Made by a program: the position numbers and the translations under genes. 64,000 bases of DNA, taken from contig NC_135043.1 of NCBI RefSeq assembly GCF_051020975.1, forward strand, positions 186,001-250,000, given 5' to 3'. Of this stretch, positions 58,587-64,000 are shown piece by piece. The first letter of the stretch is position 1, and every line of letters begins with the position of its first letter. The notes beneath the pieces are model-generated. The model saw nothing but the letters and a program-made list of their open reading frames with translations, made no database searches and was not told the DNA's origin. The stretch comes from Osmia lignaria lignaria. Taxonomy: Eukaryota; Arthropoda; Insecta; Hymenoptera; Megachilidae.

Positions 58587-59488
58587 CATTATATCATGTA
58601 GATATAGTAACAATGACATTGTTATTAAATATATATTACATTATATCTCACGTAGATATAGTAACAATGACAATGTTATTAAACCTATATTGCATAATAT
58701 CGAGTAGATATCGAAACAATGACATTGTCATCAGGTGTATATTACATTATATCTCATGTAGATATAGTAATAGTGACTTCTATATTAAGTGTATATTGCA
58801 TTATATCTCATGTAGATATAGTAACAATGACATTGTTATTAAACGTATGTTACAATATATCTCATGTATATATAGCAACAACGACATTGTTATTATATGT
58901 ACATTACAGTATATCTCATGTAGATATAGTAATAATGTCTTCTATATTAAGTGTACATTGCATTATATCGCATGTATATATAGTAACAATGACATTGTTT
59001 TAAATACATATTACATTATATCTCATGTGGATATAGTAACAATGACACCTTCATTAAATGTATAGTACATTATATCTCTATATATCGTAACAATGACAGT
59101 GTTATTACATGTATATTCCATTATATCACGTAGATATAGAAACAATGACATGGTTATTAAACCTATCTTGCATTATGTCGAGTAAATATCGTAACAATGA
59201 CATTGCTATATAGTGTATATTACATTATATCTCATGTAGATATAGTAACAAGTGTATTGCTATTAAATGTATTTTACATTATATCTCATGTATATATAGT
59301 AACAATGTCATTGTTATTAAGGGTATATAACATTATATCGAGTAGATATAGTAACAAGTGTGTTGCTACTAAATGTATATTACATTATATTTCATGTATA
59401 TATAGTAACAATGACAGTGTTGTTACATGTATATTCCATTTTATCATGTAGATTTAGTAACAATGACATTGTTATTATATGTACATTC
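58587..59488 (+). repeat. A unit (902 bp), haplotype a3, second of four
   Basis: Complete 17-mer. Confidence 0.9.
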
Positions 59489-60390
59489 CATTATATCATG
59501 TAGATATAGTAACAATGACATTGTTATTAAATATATATTACATTATATCTCACGTAGATATAGTAACAATGACAATGTTATTAAACCTATATTGCATAAT
59601 ATCGAGTAGATATCGAAACAATGACATTGTCATCAGGTGTATATTACATTATATCTCATGTAGATATAGTAATAGTGACTTCTATATTAAGTGTATATTG
59701 CATTATATCTCATGTAGATATAGTAACAATGACATTGTTATTAAACGTATGTTACAATATATCTCATGTATATATAGCAACAACGACATTGTTATTATAT
59801 GTACATTACAGTATATCTCATGTAGATATAGTAATAATGTCTTCTATATTAAGTGTACATTGCATTATATCGCATGTATATATAGTAACAATGACATTGT
59901 TTTAAATACATATTACATTATATCTCATGTGGATATAGTAACAATGACACCTTCATTAAATGTATAGTACATTATATCTCTATATATCGTAACAATGACA
60001 GTGTTATTACATGTATATTCCATTATATCACGTAGATATAGAAACAATGACATGGTTATTAAACCTATCTTGCATTATGTCGAGTAAATATCGTAACAAT
60101 GACATTGCTATATAGTGTATATTACATTATATCTCATGTAGATATAGTAACAAGTGTATTGCTATTAAATGTATTTTACATTATATCTCATGTATATATA
60201 GTAACAATGTCATTGTTATTAAGGGTATATAACATTATATCGAGTAGATATAGTAACAAGTGTGTTGCTACTAAATGTATATTACATTATATTTCATGTA
60301 TATATAGTAACAATGACAGTGTTGTTACATGTATATTCCATTTTATCATGTAGATTTAGTAACAATGACATTGTTATTATATGTACATTC
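59489..60390 (+). repeat. A unit (902 bp), haplotype a3, third of four
   Basis: Complete 17-mer. Confidence 0.9.
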
Positions 60391-61292
60391 CATTATATCA
60401 TGTAGATATAGTAACAATGACATTGTTATTAAATATATATTACATTATATCTCACGTAGATATAGTAACAATGACAATGTTATTAAACCTATATTGCATA
60501 ATATCGAGTAGATATCGAAACAATGACATTGTCATCAGGTGTATATTACATTATATCTCATGTAGATATAGTAATAGTGACTTCTATATTAAGTGTATAT
60601 TGCATTATATCTCATGTAGATATAGTAACAATGACATTGTTATTAAACGTATGTTACAATATATCTCATGTATATATAGCAACAACGACATTGTTATTAT
60701 ATGTACATTACAGTATATCTCATGTAGATATAGTAATAATGTCTTCTATATTAAGTGTACATTGCATTATATCGCATGTATATATAGTAACAATGACATT
60801 GTTTTAAATACATATTACATTATATCTCATGTGGATATAGTAACAATGACACCTTCATTAAATGTATAGTACATTATATCTCTATATATCGTAACAATGA
60901 CAGTGTTATTACATGTATATTCCATTATATCACGTAGATATAGAAACAATGACATGGTTATTAAACCTATCTTGCATTATGTCGAGTAAATATCGTAACA
61001 ATGACATTGCTATATAGTGTATATTACATTATATCTCATGTAGATATAGTAACAAGTGTATTGCTATTAAATGTATTTTACATTATATCTCATGTATATA
61101 TAGTAACAATGTCATTGTTATTAAGGGTATATAACATTATATCGAGTAGATATAGTAACAAGTGTGTTGCTACTAAATGTATATTACATTATATTTCATG
61201 TATATATAGTAACAATGACAGTGTTGTTACATGTATATTCCATTTTATCATGTAGATTTAGTAACAATGACATTGTTATTATATGTACATTC
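60391..61292 (+). repeat. A unit (902 bp), haplotype a3, fourth of four
   Basis: Complete 17-mer. It lacks the G marker carried by the fourth members of the other two runs. Confidence 0.9.
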
Positions 61293-61768
61293 CATTATAT
61301 CATGTAGATATAGTAACAATGACAATGTTATTATATGTACATTACAGTGTATCTCATGTATGTATAGTTACAATGACATTGTTATTAAATGTATATTATA
61401 TTATATCCCATGGAGATATACTAATAATGACATTGATATTAAATATATATTACATCTCTGATGTAGATATAGTAACAACTGTATTGCTATTAAATGTATA
61501 TTACATTATATCTCATGTATATATAGTAACGATGACAGTGTTATTACATGTATATTCCATTATATCATGGAGATTTAGTAACAATGACATTGTTTTAAAT
61601 ATATATTCCATTATATCTCATGTGGATATAGTAACAATGACATCTTCATTAAATGTATAGTACATTATATCTCATGTATATATAGTAACAATGACATTGT
61701 TATTATATGTACATTCCATTATATCATGTAGGTATAGTAACAATGACATTGTTATGAAATATATATTA
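61293..61768 (+). repeat. B unit (476 bp), haplotype b2
   Basis: Nine monomers, partner of 53695 at +7,598. Confidence 0.9.
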
Positions 61769-62722
61769 CATTATGTCTCATGTAGATATAGTAACAATGA
61801 CAATGTTATTAAACCTATATTGCATTATATCGAGTAGATATCGAAACAATGACATTGTTATCAACTGTATATTACATTATATCTCATGTAGATGTAGTAA
61901 TAATGACTTCTATATTAAGTGTATATTGCATTATATCGCATGTAGATATAGTAACAATGACATTGTTTTAAATACATATTCCATTATATCTCATGTGGAT
62001 ATAGTAACAATGACATATTCATTAAATGTATAGTACATTATATCTCATGTATATATAGTAACAATGACATTGTTATTATATGTACATTCCATTATATCAT
62101 GTAGATATAGTAACAATGACATTGTTATTAAACGTATATTACATTATATCTCATGTAGATATAGTAACAATGACAATGTTATTAAGTGTACATTACAGTA
62201 TATCTCATGTAGATATAGTAATAATGTCTTCTATATTAAGTGTACATTGCATTATATCGCATGTATATATAGTAACAATGACATTGTTTTAAATACATAT
62301 TACATTATATCTCATGTGGATATAGTAACAATGACACCTTCATTAAATGTATAGTACATTATATCTCTATATATCGTAACAATGACAGTGTTATTACATG
62401 TATATTCCATTATATCACGTAGATATAGAAACAATGACATGGTTATTAAACCTATATTGCATTATGTCGAGTAAATATCGTAACAATGACATTGCTATAT
62501 AGTGTATATTACATTATATCTCATGTAGATATAGTAACAAGTGTATTGCTATTAAATGTATTTTACATTATATCGAGTAGATATAGTAACAAGTGTGTTC
62601 TACTAAATGTATATTACATTATATTTCATGTATATATAGTAACAATGACAGTGTTGTTACATGTATATTCCATTATATCATGTAGATTTAGTAACAATGA
62701 CATTGTTATTATATGTACATTC
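61769..62722 (+). repeat. F unit (954 bp), with the same 1-bp deletion
   Basis: 18-mer. It shares the missing G (between 62599 and 62600), C at 61865 and C at 61981 with the F at 54171. A at 62017 (GACATATTC) arose in this copy only. Confidence 0.9.
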
Positions 62723-63574
62723 CATTATATCATGTAGATATAGTAACAATGACAATGTTATTAAACCTATATTGCATTATATCGAGTAGATATCGAAACA
62801 ATGACATTGTCATCAAGTGTATATTACATTATATCTCATGTAGATATAGTAATAATGACTTCTATATTAAGTGTATATTGCATTATATCTCATGTAGATA
62901 TAGTAACAATGACTTCTATATTAAGTGTATATTGCATTATATCTCATGTAGATATAGTAACAATGACATTGTTATTAAACGTATGTTACATTATATCTCA
63001 TGTATATATAGCAACAATGACATTGTTATTATATGTACATTACAGTGTATCTCATGTATGTATAGTTACAATGACATTGTTATTAAATGTATATTATATT
63101 ATATCCCATGGAGATATACTAATAATGACATTGATATTAAATATATATTACATCTCTGATGTAGATATAGTAACAACTGTATTGCTATTAAATGTATATT
63201 ACATTATATCTCATGTATATATAGTAACGATGACAGTGTTATTACATGTATATTCCATTATATCATGGAGATTTAGTAACAATGACATTGTTATAAATAT
63301 ATATTCCATTATATCTCATGTGGATATAGTAACAATGACATCGTCATTAAATGTATAGTACATTATATCTCATGTATGTATAGTAACAATGACATTGTTA
63401 TTGTATGTACATTCCATCAAATCATGTAGATATAGTAACAATGACATTGTTATTAAATATATGTTACATTATATCTTATGCGGATATAGCAACAATGACA
63501 TCTTCATTAAATGTATAGTACATTATATCTCATGTATATATAGTAACAATGACATTGTTATTATATGTACATTC
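62723..63574 (+). repeat. D' hybrid unit, D 5' part with E tail (852 bp)
   Basis: 16 monomers. D-like through at least 62969, E-like from 63293 (GTTATAAAT, GACATCGTCATT, GTATGTATAG, CATCAAATCATG, TTATGCGG). G at 63403 is private. Confidence 0.88.
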
Positions 63575-64000
63575 CATTATATCATGTAGATATAGTAACA
63601 ATGACATTGTTATTAAATATATATTACATTATATCTCACGTAGATATAGTAACAATGACAATGTTATTAAACCTATATTGCATAATATCGAGTAGATATC
63701 GAAACAATGACATTGTCATCAGGTGTATATTACATTATATCTCATGTAGATATAGTAATAGTGACTTCTATATTAAGTGTATATTGCATTATATCTCATG
63801 TAGATATAGTAACAATGACATTGTTATTAAACGTATGTTACAATATATCTCATGTATATATAGCAACAACGACATTGTTATTATACGTACATTACAGTAT
63901 ATCTCATGTAGATATAGTAATAATGTCTTCTATATTAAGTGTACATTGCATTATATCGCATGTATATATAGTAACAATGACATTGTTTTAAATACATATT
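63575..64000 (+). repeat. A unit, haplotype a3, cut by window end (426 of 902 bp)
   Basis: Monomers 1-8. The window ends one base before the end of monomer 8. C at 63886 (TTATACGTAC) is private. Confidence 0.9.

Larger units (their letters stand above)
1..64000 (+). repeat. 54-bp AT-rich satellite array filling the whole window
   Basis: Every part of the window is made of head-to-tail monomers of 51-54 bp starting with CATTATAT or a close variant. The consensus has about 11 G/C in 54 positions. Length classes come from indels at fixed sites. Monomers with ATATCATG or ATATCGAG in place of ATATCTCATG lose 2 bp, those with GTTTTAAAT in place of GTTATTAAAT lose 1 bp, and those with ATCTCTATAT or ACATCTCTGATG lose 3 bp. 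Monomers are grouped into ordered HOR units that tile 1-64000 with no gap, and the unit lengths sum exactly to 64,000. No orientation switch, transposon, telomere repeat, gene or non-satellite stretch was seen. The array continues past both window ends. A centromeric or other heterochromatic location is inferred from architecture only. Confidence 0.97.
35462..64000 (+). repeat. G-led super-unit 4, incomplete at window end, with internal duplications
   Basis: Order: G E A B C A A(-54) D E A B C A A A A B C A A A A B F D E' E'' A A A A B F D' A(partial). No further G unit appears. This part carries tandem duplications of 5,903 bp (35835/41738), 4,940 bp (43815/48755) and 7,598 bp (54171/61769), and three runs of four A units. 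Confidence 0.85.

Noticed and set aside
1..64000. CRISPR array
   Set aside because: There are no unique spacers between repeats. Successive monomers are related along their full length and units recur exactly.
1..64000. CENP-B box or telomeric repeat
   Set aside because: No TTCG...CGGGA-like motif was seen and the monomers are too GC-poor to hold one. No TTAGGG-type or similar short telomere runs were found.
1..64000. Terminal inverted repeats of DNA transposons formed by the dyad
   Set aside because: The two halves are one base apart and repeat in every monomer. No transposase, target-site duplication or element body is present.
1..64000. Prokaryotic or phage tandem-repeat origin or iteron array
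   Set aside because: 64 kb of multi-tier HOR with no gene is far beyond known iteron arrays, and no replication gene or DnaA-type box cluster is present.

Overview
The whole 64,000-base window is one uninterrupted tandem satellite array, with no gene, RNA gene, transposon or unique spacer. The monomer is about 54 bp (mean about 53.2), roughly 80% A+T, and every copy runs head-to-tail in the same orientation. Megabase-type satellite with multi-level higher-order repeat (HOR) structure points to a eukaryotic chromosome, most likely centromeric, pericentromeric or subtelomeric heterochromatin. I do not recognise the satellite family and cannot name the organism.

Level 1: monomers of 54, 53, 52 or 51 bp. 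The consensus begins CATTATATCTCATG, and many copies carry the exact 17-bp dyad TAACAATGACATTGTTA at its centre. Level 2: monomers are ordered into a few fixed unit types, named here by letter. G is 7 monomers, 373 bp. A is 17 monomers, 902 bp. AΔ is A lacking 106 bp (796 bp), and one copy lacks 54 bp (848 bp). B is 9 monomers, 476 bp. C is 16 monomers, 856 bp. D is 14 monomers, 744 bp. E is 22 monomers, 1175 bp. F is 18 monomers, 955 or 954 bp. Hybrids of E and D complete the set. These units tile positions 1-64000 exactly, with no residue and about 1,204 monomers in total (counted by hand).

Level 3: unit order follows strict rules. C is followed by A in 10 of 10 cases, F by D or a D hybrid in 4 of 4, and B is preceded by A or AΔ in 16 of 16. 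The order reads G C A AΔ B E A B C A B (1-8190); G C A AΔ B F D E A B C A AΔ B E+ A B C A A B (8191-24670, 16,480 bp); G C A AΔ B F D E A B C A A B (24671-35461, 10,791 bp); then G E A B C A A(-54) D, E A B C AAAA, B C AAAA, B F D E' E'' AAAA, B F D' A... (35462-64000). The three complete G-led super-units differ by exact whole-monomer or whole-unit gains and losses (106, 902, 5,689 and 7,282 bp). The right half has younger tandem duplications of 5,903, 4,940 and 7,598 bp, supported by shared private substitutions, and by runs of four A units.

No protein-coding role is supported. The long plus-strand open frames are a side effect of a monomer length divisible by three that happens to be stop-free in two frames. 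The interest lies in the array's layered architecture, its traces of unequal crossing-over and hybrid units, and the recurrent dyad, which in one monomer type extends to a 41-bp near-palindrome.
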